DNA of 64,000 nucleotides, taken from assembly GCF_963082655.1 (NCBI RefSeq), contig NC_081552.1, positions 4,588,648-4,652,647 on the forward strand. Direction: 5' to 3'. Made by a program: the position numbers and the translations under genes. The stretch's first letter is position 1. Each line of letters begins with the position of its first letter. The notes under the pieces were generated by a model. It had not been told where the DNA came from and searched no databases. It saw only the letters and a list, made by a program, of their open reading frames with translations. The stretch is from Stomoxys calcitrans. Its lineage: Eukaryota > Arthropoda > Insecta > Diptera > Muscidae. This document shows positions 1 through 12,715 of the stretch, piece by piece.

Positions 1-886
1 AATATATGGTCTTGCACCCACAATGGGCGCATTTGTTATCCGATTTCGCTGAAATTTAGAATAGAGATTTGTGTTAGAGTCCTCAACACACTTTTTTTCG
101 AATATGGTTCAGATCGAACTTTTTTTTTATATAAGCTGCCATTTATTTACATAAAAAATTGTTTTTGTTGTAAAATCATAACGGCTTGGATTATGGACAC
201 AAAATTTTAACAGAAGGTGGAAACAGTCATCGATTCCTATTAAAAACTGAAAAACGTAATTAGTATTTTTTTTCGCTCATCAACCGCCTAATGGACACCT
301 CTATCGCAGCTATTCTTGAGTGACTTGAGTTTACTTCCAAAAATAATGACCTATTACGACTTACAGGAAAATTCTTGCGGAGTGCGCTTCACTCAACGGT
401 TCAACATTAACCCTAAAATGTACTTAATATTTTTTTTTTTTTGCTTAACCTGTATAAGCTATGGGTTTTGATATATTCGTAGACCTATAGTAGAATGAGA
501 AGTTTGTCCCTGTTACTTAGTGGAATGTTCATGGGCCAATTTTCATAGTTTTGTAACATGAGTTTTTGACGCGTTTTTAAGAAAGGTTCAAAAAATACCC
601 CTTTAGTGAGAGGGTTGAGGGTTAAAATGTCTTACGGTTATATTGCCCGCAGTCTTGTCAGTAATATTGCCGATTACACTATACACCTTCAATCAAAGGC
701 TTACAAGTTATCGTTAGCCAAATATTTAGAAAAATGTCCAGAAGGTGGGATCTTTCCCCCTCTTGTTTGGTTACTTTGCAGTGGAAACTTTCAAAATACC
801 GATACACGTGTTTTCTCTTTTTGCCTCATCTTTCATAATCAGTGTAGTTTTTCCTGCTATTTTTTATTGTGCTCCACAGTATCGTA
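1..886. repeat. family A remnant (1-125), then no gene
   Basis: Positions 1-125 match the 'TTATCCGATTTCGCTGAAAT' family A unit. The rest is AT-rich with no recognised gene; 490-545 resembles the SINE tail ('TTAGTGGAATGTTCATGGGC'). Confidence 0.6.
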
Positions 887-1195
887 ATGATAGTCACCGT
901 AGCGCAGAGGTTCGCATGTCCGCCTATGACGGTGAACGTCTGGGTTCGAATCCTGGCGAGACCATCAGAAAAAATTCTCAGCGGTGCTTTTCCCCTCCTA
1001 ATGCTGGCAACATTTGTGAGCTACTATGCCATGTAAAACTTCTCTCCAAAGAGGTGTCGCACTGCGGCACGCCGTTCAGACTCGGCTATAAAAAGGAGGC
1101 CCCTTCTCAATATGCTTGCACTCATTGATGTGTGAGAAGTTTGCCCCAGTTCCACTAAGGAACTGGAACAGTTTGCTCCATGGGCAAATTTTGTT
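887..1195 (+). mobile_element. tRNA-derived SINE, copy 1
   Basis: A pol III promoter is visible: A-box-like TAGCGCAGAGG (900-910) and a perfect B box GGTTCGAATCC (943-953), 32 bp apart. A tRNA-unrelated body follows ('CTCTCCAAAGAGGTGTCGC', 'CGGCTATAAAAAGGAGGCC') to a tail near 'AAGGAACTGG...GGGCAAA'. It does not fold into a full tRNA, so it is a SINE rather than a tRNA gene. This is the best-preserved + strand copy. Confidence 0.8.
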
Positions 1196-2439
1196 TGTTG
1201 GTTTGATATAAGTAAAAATTATGATCCGTAATCAAAAGAGGGACCCAAAAAATGTGTTATTTAGTGAAACATAAGAACTTTAAACAATCACTAGGTTATT
1301 TGGAATATTTTGCTATAGGCAGAAAAGATTTTCTCTTTAAACTTTTGTTCATTTGATGAATTTCATTCACCAACCTTGAAATGGGATTGCCACCAAAAAT
1401 GCTTTCAGTTATTGTTTTGCGCCCTCTGGCACATGCATTGAAGCCAATACTCAGAGCACTGTTTTTTCGCGGTCTAGTGTTTGGCTTTCTTGAGGCATTT
1501 TTAAACAAAGAAGAAGAGGATTTAGTTTCGCTTAAGCATCTGCTAATCCTTCAGAGATGCTGTCGAAATACTTGTGCATCTTGCGTTTTCGGTATTCAGC
1601 CTAGGCTCTAAAGTTACAACACTAGAGGAATGTCTTATGTTGTGTACTTTGTGGAGCAACCTTGACCTAGTATTTTGGTTAGAATGTTTTTTGGACCTGT
1701 AACAGTGAAACCGGAAACAATTACTAAACTCTTTTTTTTTTTTTGTTTTCACTTCATTTCTTTACGAATGGCCTCCATTATTTGCCATTTGACAAAATGA
1801 GAGCAATGACTTGGGCAAATGGATTCGTCGTTATTGCCAAAACGTGACATTTTCTATTCGCTAAGACCCAACCATGTGTCACTCAAAAAACCATTGGAAA
1901 TTGACATTAAAGCAGGGCCTAAACATGATTTGACACAAAATTTGCATATAGAACTTTTGTGATATGCTGGTGTTTTGGTCTGGAGGCATGCTGCCGCTTA
2001 GACTTTCATTGTGCAAGATTAAATATCAACTGTTTTGTGGTATTCGTTTACTCTCGCCCACATTTGAGACCGCAAAGAAAAACGTCCTGCTAACGATGCT
2101 AACGACAGCAAGATTAATGACCAACGACAAATAGGGAATGATTGTACGAAGCTTGACACAAACCCAACGAGCGATTATAAATGCATAGAGGATTTGTGAG
2201 ATGCAATACCATTTGAGTTGCACTCAAATATTTTCAAGCGCTCAATTGTGAAACTCTTTTACTCAGCGCAGGCTCTAAGCAAACCATCAAGAGAAAAATT
2301 TCAAAAAAGGCAGGGTTCGGGAAAAATCATTTCATATGGCTGCCTTAGTACAGCAGCTTTTCAAAGGCATGGATTTAAAATTAGTGGAAAATAGGAAAGA
2401 TTTAAAACAAGTAAAAACGTGGTAATTTCGGCAAACAAC
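1196..2439. other. no recognised feature
   Basis: AT-rich DNA without coding signature or recognised repeat. Open frames here are short and show no family motif. Confidence 0.4.
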
Positions 2440-3480
2440 TCCACTACCATATCCATAGTAATATGCAAACAGGGGCTGGTCTGAATCCTATCTGATATCT
2501 GGGTCCCAAGTCCTCCTATACAAGGCACAGTTTCAGCGAAATTGGGCATCAAAACCCCTTTCTATGGGATTTAGAGCTTAAACTGGGAGATCAATATATC
2601 TAAATACAGTCTGATGTGGACCTTAAGCAGGTCGGATGACGGGAGGCTTAATACAAGTTATTTTGTCAAATTCCAGTAAAATCGAATAATAATTGACCGT
2701 CAGATCGGTCTACATGGTAGCTGTATCTGAACAATTGTCCAATCTGAGCCATATTTGAGTCGGATGTCGGGAGGCTGCTTCAAATTTTAACGAAATCGGT
2801 TAAGAAGAGTGAAGACCCTCAATCGGCAGATCGGCAGCTATATGACAGCTATATCAGAATATTGTCCGATCTAGACCATTTTGAGGTGTGATGACGGAAG
2901 GCTTAAAACAACTCATTGTTTCGAGTTTCAGCGAAACCGGATAATAACTACGGCTTTTTTTGGGCTTAAGACCCGCAGATAGGTCGCTATGACAGCTACA
3001 TCTAAATATGGGCCAATCTGAACCATATTTATGTCGTATGTCGCTGAAAGCTGAAAGCAATTGACTATTTCTGATTTCATCGAAATCGGATAATAAATGC
3101 GCCTGTTGCGAGCTCAGACCTTTAAACCGGTATATCGGTCTATAAGGCAGCTAGGTGTAAATATGATCTGATTTAGGCCATATTCGCTTTGAATATCGGG
3201 GCCCCTAGTATGACTTCGTGTTTCAAATTCCAGCGAAATCGAACAAAAAAAGTGGCTTTAACGGGCTTAAGACCCTAAATCGCCGGATCGGCCTATATGC
3301 CAGCTATAGTCTGATTGGGATCATTCAAGAACTCAACCTGCGTATAGAAGAATTACGAGTCTGTGCAAAACTTCATATCTCAAGACTGTAAAGTGATTAC
3401 AACTGACGGTCACAAGGACGGACAGACACACTGACCTCATTAGATCGTCTTAGAATTTTACGACGATCCCAAATATACCT
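2440..3480. repeat. family A degenerate tandem repeat block
   Basis: About six diverged units containing 'AGATCGGTCTATATGGCAGC', 'GAAATCGGATAATAA' and 'GACCTTAAATCG'. It ends with the terminal 'GACGGACAGACACACTGACC' / 'TAGAATTTTACGACGATC' segment that recurs at 16,380-16,440. Confidence 0.75.
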
Positions 3481-3489
3481 ACCTTGCAG

Positions 3490-4284
3490 GATCGGTAATG
3501 GATATTTTGTTGTGCTAGTTCGTTTGTCTGTTGCCGAATGGCCGAACCGATTTGGATGAAATTTCACAGATGATAGAGTTGGAGACCCCGGTGAAAATAG
3601 GGTAGTACATTTTTTGACATCCGAAAAGGGTGCGGAGCCTCCTCCTTACCACCAAATTTCAAAAACGCCAGATGGCTGCACCGATTTAAGCGAAATTTTG
3701 TATGCCTGCTTATGGTACCCCAAAAAAACGAAATTGGTATAAATTATGCTGGGTGGACGTCTTATCACAAAACCCATATGGGTATCAAATAAAAGATATT
3801 TAAAAGTAGAGTACGAACTTGGTATACTAATTTCACCCAAAGTGTTCCACCACTTTTACCGCTTTGGGCAATATGGGTACAAATCTGGCATAGGAATTTA
3901 TTCCTCGGTGTCAGGACATATTTACCGATTGGGACAATATGGGTATCCAATGAAAGGTATTTGGTAGATGAGTACACATCTTTATAAGTATTTGCTCGAA
4001 GGTGTCGACGGGGCCTCCCCAGCCCTAAAAACCCCCAAAACGGGCATGAATGTCGAACGTCACAAAATGGATATCAAATCAAACTTCTTTGGGAGTTGAC
4101 TACGGATCTGGTATACACATTTGGCAGAATATGGGAGCGGTCCACCCACTTAATAACCTTCAATGGGACATGTAGCTTGATCGGGTTAATATGTAAAAAG
4201 GTGTCAAGTTCCGAACTTTGGATACCCACCACCTCGGGTATATATGTAAACCACCTTTCGCCAAAATACGGTGAAAAATGCATC
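3490..4284. repeat. family B degenerate repeat block
   Basis: Diverged units built on 'TATGGGTATCAAATGAAAGG', 'TACGAATCTGATATCC' and 'CGCCCCACCCCCAAAA'-like words. No coding content. Confidence 0.7.
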
Positions 4285-5098
4285 CCTTATGTCCCATGGC
4301 AGCTATATCGATATGCGTTCCGATTTGAAACAAATACTAGGAAGTACAAATCATTGTTCAATAAACCGATCTGAACCATATACGATACGGATGTCGAAAA
4401 GCCGAACATAAGTCACAGTGTCAAATTTCAGTGAAATCGGATTATAAATGCGCCTTTTATGTGGCCAAGACTTTATGGCAGCTAAATCCAAATCTGCACC
4501 GCTTCGGGCCAAGTTGCAGAAAAAACTCGAAGAGCCCAACACAACTCACTGTCCCAAATTTCGAGGAAATCGGATTATAAATGAGCCTTTTTTTAGCCCC
4601 AAAGCCTTAAATCGAGAGATCGGTCTATATGACAGCTATATCCAAATCTGGATCGATCTAAGATGAAGAACGTCGAAGGGTCCAACACAACTCACTGTCC
4701 GATCTGGGATCTTGACTTCTTGAGCCTCTAGAGGTCGCTATTATTATCCGATTTGCCTGAAATTTTGTACAACGGATCCTCTCATGACCATAAACATACG
4801 TGTTTATTATGAATCGGTCTATAGCCTGATACAGCTACCATAACAATCGATCTCCCTACTTTACTTCTTGAGCCCCCAAAGGGCGCAGTTCTTATTCGAA
4901 TTGGCTGACATTTCAAACAGGTCTCCAACATATAATTTAAGTGTGGTCTTGATATCGCTCCAATAGCAGAGCAAATCTTTTCTTTTATCCTTTTTTTACC
5001 TAAGAAGAGATGACGGGAAAAGAACTCGACAAATGTGATCCATGGTGGAGGGTATATAAGACTCGGGCGGCCGAGCATAGCACGCTTTTACTTGTTTT
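4285..5098. repeat. family A block with its terminal motif
   Basis: Units as at 2.4-3.5 kb, closing with 'GATCCATGGTGGAGGGTATA' and 'AGCACGCTTTTACTTG' (5,037-5,095), the recurrent family terminus. Confidence 0.75.
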
Positions 5099-7105
5099 TA
5101 AATAAAATCCCTATTTGGTGTAAAATCAAACATTTGGTCGAAAGGTTAACCGGACTGCAGTTTCTGGGATTCTATTCCTTTATCAGCGGCCTTCTTCGAC
5201 GAATTAACCAGTCAATCATCGATGTTATGAGCTTAACTTCGAAGAAAGCTGTCAGTAGTAATTTTGAAAACATTTTTGATTTACATACAGCTCCACTATT
5301 TGCGGAGAGACTGTAAAATTTCAAGCGGCCACCTTGATTCGCCCGAAAGTTAGCCTGCTTGTAAAAAACCTTTATACAAAGAAGGGTAAAAAAGGTGTCA
5401 CTCACTAAAATGTATGTATTTTCGAACCCTGCATTCAAGCTTTTCACACTTTCTCTCTCTCTTTCTCTCTCTCTCTTTTTCGCACTGCTGCTATGTCTCT
5501 GTTTGTTTTTCTCTGGAAGAGAGAATTCTATCCATGCGAGCCTATATAACTTATATAACAACTAACGTCAATGCCGTTCAGTAACTTAAAGTCCATCGGC
5601 AAATACAAACATTGCAAACTTTGACAGGCAGGTTAACAGCCACTTCCTCTGTGGAGCTTTTTTATATGTAGCGGCAAGTGTACGAACACACGAAAGGGGA
5701 ACTCAAAATATTGTTTACACTCTTCAAAGCAAACGGCAAAATCACATCAAGAGGTGTTGATGACAAGTTTCTTTTGCTGCTGCTGCTGTTGCCGCAGCTG
5801 CACACTCATAAGAACAAGCTGCACCAATAAAGTCCCCAATGCTCATGCATAGCAATTACTTGTAAGGCAGTGCCATTTGGGGGTGGACTACAAATCCCTC
5901 ATCAGCTCAATCCTCTTTACTCACATTCTTATTGCCATCACTGGCAAACTACTTTTTAGCTGGTCATTGCAATTCAGGCCAACAGATGCAAGTGTAAATT
6001 GAAATTAAACTGAGCAAGTGCTAAGCAATTCCGCCACATAGACGGACTCAAATGATTGCCAGTGCCAGTTGACATGACATTAAATCAAAGGCAACCATGA
6101 TGGCTGACATTAGGCGGCAACTGGGCGAAAAAGGCAAAGAAAAAAAACAAAAGAACCAACCGACCGAGTTAATTGCTGAATGAGCAAAGCGTGCTGCCCA
6201 TTGGGTTCAAATGGCCACGCTTATCGTTGATTTTCATTTTCTTAACGAACAAAGGATACAAACCAAAGGAACCCCCTATCTTTGTGGTGTGTTTGAGGAC
6301 AAAACTCTTTCCAAGACTTTGAAAATATTCCCAGCAAGTTTATGGGGTGGCTACATTTGAAAGAAACCAATTGTAGCTATGCTTTGATTATACTTTTCCA
6401 ATCTTTTCTAGGTTTTGTTGCTGTTGTGCGTTCCTCTGCAAACTGTGCTAATATATCATTGAAAATGACTACTCTCCCTCGGTTTTGCGTTTGACACTTT
6501 TGTATTCTTTCAAAAGAAAAGATCATTAGATTAATACGTCTTATACTTGTTGACATTCATATAGAATATGGACTACATACATATGTATGTAGTATCTATG
6601 CCAACTGTGTATTAGGGTGGGGGGGTAGAAGATAAAGTGAAACAAGGTGACCTGCATTTAATCGCATATTCGCAATGAGGCTGCAAAAATTTCCCTCACA
6701 CACTCAGTGTATTCTGTGCGGATCAAAGAGGATGCAAAATAGAAGAGAGGGTTTCTGCCGTACCGTAAAAAACAAGCATTGAAGTCACAACATGTTCCAA
6801 GTATTCCAATTGGATTCACGTTGAGGGTTGCTACATTTTCGGGGTTTTCTGTTTTGATTCGGGCATTTGTTCGAACAGTTTTCGACATTTTTCTTTGATT
6901 CTATTTAACATGCTCTTTGGCGCTGATCACCTAGCGAATGCCATTTTTAAAAATTTCTCTCAAAATTCATTCACTCTCTCATAGTAGTTGGTCGAAATGG
7001 CTTGAACAGCTTGTCTTGTGCAGTTTTCACTGCAGGTGTGTGAGGGCCCTAAAAAATCATAACATGCGAATGCTAGTAAGAGAAAAGGGAATGGTATTGA
7101 AAACT
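5099..7105. other. no gene recognised; (TC)n microsatellite
   Basis: Mostly non-repeated AT-rich DNA. A TC/CT-rich tract occupies about 5,450-5,480. 5,560-6,250 is notably free of family A and B units. No ORF with family motifs. Confidence 0.45.
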
Positions 7106-8000
7106 AACAAGTAAAAGTGTGCTACGTTCGGCCGGGCTGAATCTTATATACCCTCCACCATGGATCGCCTTAGTCGAGTTATTTTGCCGGCATCTCTCTT
7201 TAGGATAAGAGAAAAGAATTGCTATGAAAATGCTATTGGAACTGTATCAAGTTATGCTCCGATTAGGACCATAATTGAACTAAATGTTGGAGAACATAGT
7301 AAAATTTCAACCAAATCGAATAAGAATTGCGTCCTTTGGGGGCACAAGAAATAAAATAGGAAGATCGGTTTATAGCGGAACTGTATCAGGCTATAGACCG
7401 ACTCAGACCATATTTGACACGTATATTGGAGGTTGGATAAGAATTGAGATCGTTGTTGGAAACACGTTATGCTAAATTTCATCCACATCGGAAAGGAATT
7501 GCGCCCTCTAGAGACTCAAGAAGTCAAGACCCCCAGATCGGTTCATATGACAGCTATATCAGTTTATTGTCCGATTTCAACCATATAAAATGCAAAATTT
7601 CCGCCAAATCGGATAATAATTGCGCCCTTTAGAGGCGTCAAGAAGTCAAGATCCCAGATCGGTTTATATGACAGCTATATCAGGTCATGAACCGATTACA
7701 ACGATACTTGTGACAGTTGTTGGAAAGTCATAACGAAACACGTCATGGAAAATTTCACCCAAATCGGATAGGAATTGCACTTTCCAGAGACTCAAGAAAT
7801 CCTGACCCCGGATCGGTTTATATGAAAGCTTGTCAGATAATGGACCGATTTCAACCATAATGAGCTTATTTGTTGGATATTAAAAACAAAACACCTCATG
7901 CAAAATTCCAGACAAATCGGATAAGAATTGCGCCCTCTAGTGGCAGACAGATGGACGTAGCTAGATCGACTTAAAATGCCCATTAAATAGGCATTTATGA
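7106..8000. repeat. family A block with inverted terminal motif
   Basis: Starts 'AACAAGTAAAAGTGTGCTAC', then 'CCCTCCACCATGGATCG', the reverse complement of the terminus at 5,037-5,095. Units of about 150-180 bp follow. Confidence 0.75.
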
Positions 8001-8034
8001 CCCGATTTTACTGAAATTTGAGTTATTGTACAGA

Positions 8035-8462
8035 TCAGTAGGTAAGTATTGGTCTAATCTCGCTCCTTAAGAGCCAGTGGGCTATCCTCGGATTCAGGCG
8101 CCATTTCGAACCTACGGCCTGTCTACATAGTGCCCAACAAATGTGAGCCTTCACGGTACGCTCCTGAATGTGACACTACCAATTCAGTTTCCTGTCCAAG
8201 ATCACACCTAAGTATTTGACCTTGTCAGATATCGAAATCGTCGATAGTGGTGCGTTAAATTGGCGAACAGGCATATTTCAGTCTTCTCTGAGTTAACATT
8301 GAGACCACTAGGTCTAGCCCAGTCATATGCAAGACCCTTTGGGCTCTTCTGCATAGTTGGTTTGGATCCTTACTCCTTAGAAGTTTTATAACATTGTCTG
8401 CGTAGCAGACGGGTTTAAATCCCTCCTCAGTCAGCATCCGTAATAGGGAAGTGTTAATATTC
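8035..8462 (-). pseudogene. RT fragment of the same LINE family
   Basis: On the minus strand, [13 protein letters not shown] (RT motif C, Asp-Asn in place of Asp-Asp) followed by sequence parallel to 58,570-58,900. This copy keeps about 150 bp that are deleted there between the two segments. Frameshifted and truncated. Confidence 0.7.
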
Positions 8463-8521
8463 TTATGCGTCTTGACATTTCAAGGCGGACATTTAGCCTG
8501 TCCATCTTTCTCTTCATAGGA

Positions 8522-8922
8522 CTGGCAAATTATCGATAATCGCAACATTCGATATTTTCGATAGTTTTAATAATAAATATCGATACTATCGTTGATTTCC
8601 TTCCCATCACCTATATTTCAAATGAAAACGGGAAGTACAAATCGGGAGATCGATTTTTACAGAAGCAATATCAATGCACAGACCAAATAAATCCAAGGTT
8701 AATAAAGTCAGTTGGAAGTCATGCGAGAAATCATTGTACAAAATGCTAACCTAAGCGCCCTCTATAGGCGTATAGCAGACGAATGAAACTTGGCCCTCTA
8801 TAGGGCAAGCGCCCTCTATAGGCGCAAAGCATCTTAAAGGATACATTCAGTGTAGGATTGCTAATTTTTGTTTAGTTTAGCCAAAAAATTAAATATCGAT
8901 AGTGCCATCGATATTTTGCCAG
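8522..8922. mobile_element. 401-bp MITE with DRE palindromes in its ends
   Basis: Terminal inverted repeats of 16 bp with one mismatch: CTGGCAAATTATCGAT (8,522-8,537) and ATCGATATTTTGCCAG (8,907-8,922). TATCGATA occurs three times (8,531, 8,578, 8,894). The interior has a repeated GCGCCCTCTATAGGCG motif (8,755 and 8,810). No ORF and no clear target duplication. Superfamily not assigned. Confidence 0.65.
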
Positions 8923-8926
8923 CTCT

Positions 8927-9572
8927 ATCTCTCGATCCCTCGGTCCGTCCGTCTGTCTGTCAAAACCACTCTCACTTTCAAGGGGGTTAAGCTAGGATAT
9001 TGAAATGTTGCACAAATACTTCCTATTAGTGCACGTCGGCTGGGATAGTAAATGGTCCATATCGGTCCATTTTGAGATATAGCTGCATTTAGCTCGGATC
9101 TTGACATCTTGGGAATCTAGAGGGCGCAATTTGGTTGAAATTTTATCGGTGTTTTGTTTGATTTTCAACAAGTGTGGTCCAAATCGCTTTATAACCGATC
9201 TTTTGATTTGACTTCCTCAGCCCATAGAAGATACTATGATCACCCGATTTGGCCTTAATTTTACATGTAGAATTTTGCCATGGCTTTCAACAGCCGTGCC
9301 AAGTATGGTCCAAATAAGTTTATGTAGCTCTCATGTGAACCGATCCCCCGAATTAAGTTTTTAAGCTTCAAGCGGGCGCAATTATTTGGCGGAAATTTTA
9401 AATGTGGTATTATTTTATGACTTCTTATAATCGAGACAAGTACGGTCCATCTGTGTCTGTATGGATGATCTCCTATATATTTGAATAAGTCACTCAAACA
9501 ACGTGTCAACTCCGATCCATAGTGGAGGGTATATAATATTCGACCCGGCCGAACTTAACGCGCTTTTATTTT
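8927..9572. repeat. family A block
   Basis: Begins with 'GGTCCGTCCGTCTGTCTGTC', ends with 'GATCCATAGTGGAGGGTATA' and 'CGCGCTTTTATTTTT'. Confidence 0.7.
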
Positions 9573-12060
9573 TTATTTGTAAAGATTGGATTCGGCATCG
9601 ATTACATTAATGAGTGTTTGACATGCCTTCAAGTTATCAACTCCGTCCAGGTATAAAATACTGTTTGCCAACCTCTATCTTCCCATCTTGTTCCTTGCGT
9701 CAATTTTGATTTTAACGGGTAATAAAACGTGACCGTGTGTAACATAAACACCAATCGCATATAAACATTAACGATGAATAGTTCACATAAAACAAAAATA
9801 TTTTATTTTATATTGACCGTAGATATAGCCCCCATGCAAGGGTAACCATATATGAGGCTTTCCATAAGAGAAAACAAAAAAGTAAAAGCCCGATAAGTTC
9901 GACCAGGCCGAAAGTTGGACACCTGCCCCCATGTATTTTGTTAAAAATTTAAACAGAGAAAGCAAATCAGCGTATGAATGAGACTTCTCGAGGCTAAAGT
10001 CCTTAAATCGGGGCTTAGCTATCGACCTATCGAGGGATCTTGTGTCAGTGGCCCGAGTTACCCCAAATTCCCCCGATCATAACAATATGTGACTCAAATG
10101 AATTGTATCGTAAAGTACGTGCCTTACTCAAATTTGGAATTTAGTGTAGAAGAGACCGCCTCACCCAAAAAGGCCTCAAATGGCAAGAGAACATCTGCTT
10201 AAAAGTATTTGAGTGAAAAATACGAAATGAATACCAAATTTAGTGCCCTGTGAAAATGAGAGATTTGCCAACCCCCACACAGACTGCAAAGATATTTCAA
10301 TTCCAAATAGAGGCCAAGCGTCTAAGTGGAAGCTGAAGAGTGCGAATCTGTCCTTTTATTTTTTTTTTTGTTTTCAGTAACTAAGGTTCTTCCATCTCAA
10401 AAACCTCTGCACAGGGACACAACTTTCTCGAATAAGCATAAAATTTAACGAAAAATGTTTATGAAGATTACATTTCCTAATAAGATCAAGAAATTATTCG
10501 AAAAATGTTTTCTGATTAACAAATTTTCAACTTAATTTTTATTCAAAATATACTGTGGTTGATATTTTCTTGGAAAATTACTCATATAATGTCATTAAGA
10601 TTCTTGTTGAAATGTTCATTTAGCACTAGCAAGCCAAATCGTGTATGCCCCTGTGTGCGAGTGTGTGTGTGTGTGTGTGTGGGAGGATTGCTTCGTAGAT
10701 TGTTGGCTACAACATTGTTGACCCACTCGATGTCTGCTCTTGATGTAGTTTATATTCCACATTTCATTTTAAACGCCAGTGTAGACAAGGCAAGCAATAG
10801 CTTGAGCATTAATGTACATTTAACTCACACACACACAAGTATACAAACAAACACACACACACACACACACATTGAAATGTATACAAAAAGGCCCCTCACA
10901 ACATTTGGAGAATTATTAGTTTATGTATGTTGACGTCGAATGCTTGTTGGCGATAATGGCTAAATGGCTGAATGGCACGTGGACACCAGATGACGATGAA
11001 TATGCGACAAAGTGTGCTAAATTTGTAAGCATAACTGCAAGACCGCTCAAATGTCGCCTGTGTATCATTGTGTTTCGTTGGCGTGCGGCAGAATTTTATT
11101 TCGAGAAAATAGACGTAAAAAGATTTTGATGTATCACAAGCCAGACCAGATTTTACCTTTTAAGGATAAACCAACCATCTACCAACTGTTGATTGTGTCT
11201 GGTCGATTGTATGTGTGTGTGTGTATATGGTTTAATGGTGTTGTGCCAGCATCAGTTGAGCGAGTTTTGGTCGTAAACACATCTTAAACACGTCATTAAG
11301 CAGCTGGCATCCAGAACTTACTGTTTGTTGCCACTTTTCTGGTGGCCATTATTTTATGGGCATTTTTCGATTAGTTTTTTCGCTGTTTCTTATGAGAAAC
11401 AGCGAACAGTACCTGTTGAGTCTTACGACTTTTAAATTTTGTCTTTAATTTATGGAAAATATTCCATTGTTTGCAGTTTTTGTGCATCATCACATCGATG
11501 AGAAGTATATGGCCAAATTCTTGTTGACTTTCGAGAATTGTTTTTGCTTTTGGCGAAGGCCTTGACATGAAAAAGTGTGGGGGTGTTGGCTTTGTTAGGC
11601 AGGTAAACATTCGGTAGGCGTCTTTGTTAGGCATTGGCATTTTTAACAAAAATATGCAAAATCACAAACGAACGCGTATGAGTCCATGGGGTAAACCAAA
11701 AAAAAAAATAATAATAACGCACTTAAAATATTAGAAGCAACAGGACATTGCAATGGGAGAGACAAGAGAGAGGGTAAAAGGGAATGGAAAAAAGACAAAA
11801 TTTCCATAAGAATGATAAATTTTGAGAATCTAAATTATTAAAATTTTTTCGTATATAGAAGCGCAAGCGTAAAAAATAGGATATTCAATGGGAAAAAAGT
11901 TGTCGGTTGCTAGCCACAAACCTGTTTTTCCGTTTTTATGTCCGTATGTCTTCTTCGTGTATAAACACGCAAACGTAAAAAAGAGGATGGGATCAAATGG
12001 GGAAAATATTGCCTTAGCAGAATTTTGAAGTAATAGCGCCAGTTACTAGCCGGAAATCTC
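9573..12060. other. no gene recognised; microsatellites and a family B trace
   Basis: Family B-like words occur at about 10,030-10,330. (GT)n lies at about 10,660-10,680, (AC)n at 10,828-10,870. The rest is AT-rich and unassigned; ORFs here show no domain. Confidence 0.45.
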
Positions 12061-12061
12061 G

Positions 12062-12715
12062 TTTGTGTTTCCGTTTTTCTGTGCGTCTGTCTTACGGTCT
12101 GTCTGCCTATTTGTACTTCGTCTTTTTATCCGTCTGCCTTTGGACTGTATTTCTGTTCGTCTGCCTTTGGATTGCCTATCTTTCTGTCAGAATGTCCCTC
12201 GGTCCGTTTGTTTTTCGGTCCATCCGTCCAGCTGTCTGTCTGTCCATCTGCCTTTTTGTCGATACGTCTTTCTGTCTATCCGTCTTTCAGTCCATCCATC
12301 TTTTTGGACGTGTCTTTCCGTCTGCGTGTCTTTCTGTCCGTCTATCCTTTTGGCCATGGCCGTCTGTCTTCCGGTCCGTTTGTCTTTCTATCAGTTCATC
12401 TGTATTTCTGTCTGTTTTTCTGTCCATATGCCTTTGGGTCACTTGTCTTTATGTATGACTAACTTTCTATCCGTCTGTCTTTTCAGTCTGTCTGTCTTTT
12501 CGATCCATCGGTCTTTCTGGCCAACTGCCTGTCTGTCCGATTGTCTTTTTGTTCGTCCGTCTTTCCGTTCGTCTGTCATTAAGTTCGTCTGTCTTTCAAT
12601 TCGTCTGCATTACGGTCCTCCCGTTTTTCGGTCCGTTTGTCTATCTGTCCATTTATCTTTCTATCAGTCCATCTGTCTTTCCGTCTGTCTTTCTGTCCAT
12701 CTGTCTTTCAATCTC
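12062..12715 (+). repeat. degenerate TCTG/TCCG pyrimidine array
   Basis: About 650 bp built of variants of 'GTCTGTCTTTCTGTCCGTC' with the G of each tetramer retained. All three forward frames stay open because the array almost lacks TA-containing trinucleotides, giving spurious ORFs rich in Ser/Val/Cys/Leu. Confidence 0.8.

Noticed and set aside
900..953. Possible tRNA gene
   Set aside because: A and B boxes are present but there is no matching acceptor stem, and the same sequence recurs with a common body at six more places, so it is a SINE.
10559..10933. 124-codon ORF
   Set aside because: It runs through (GT)n and (AC)n microsatellites, with no recognisable domain.
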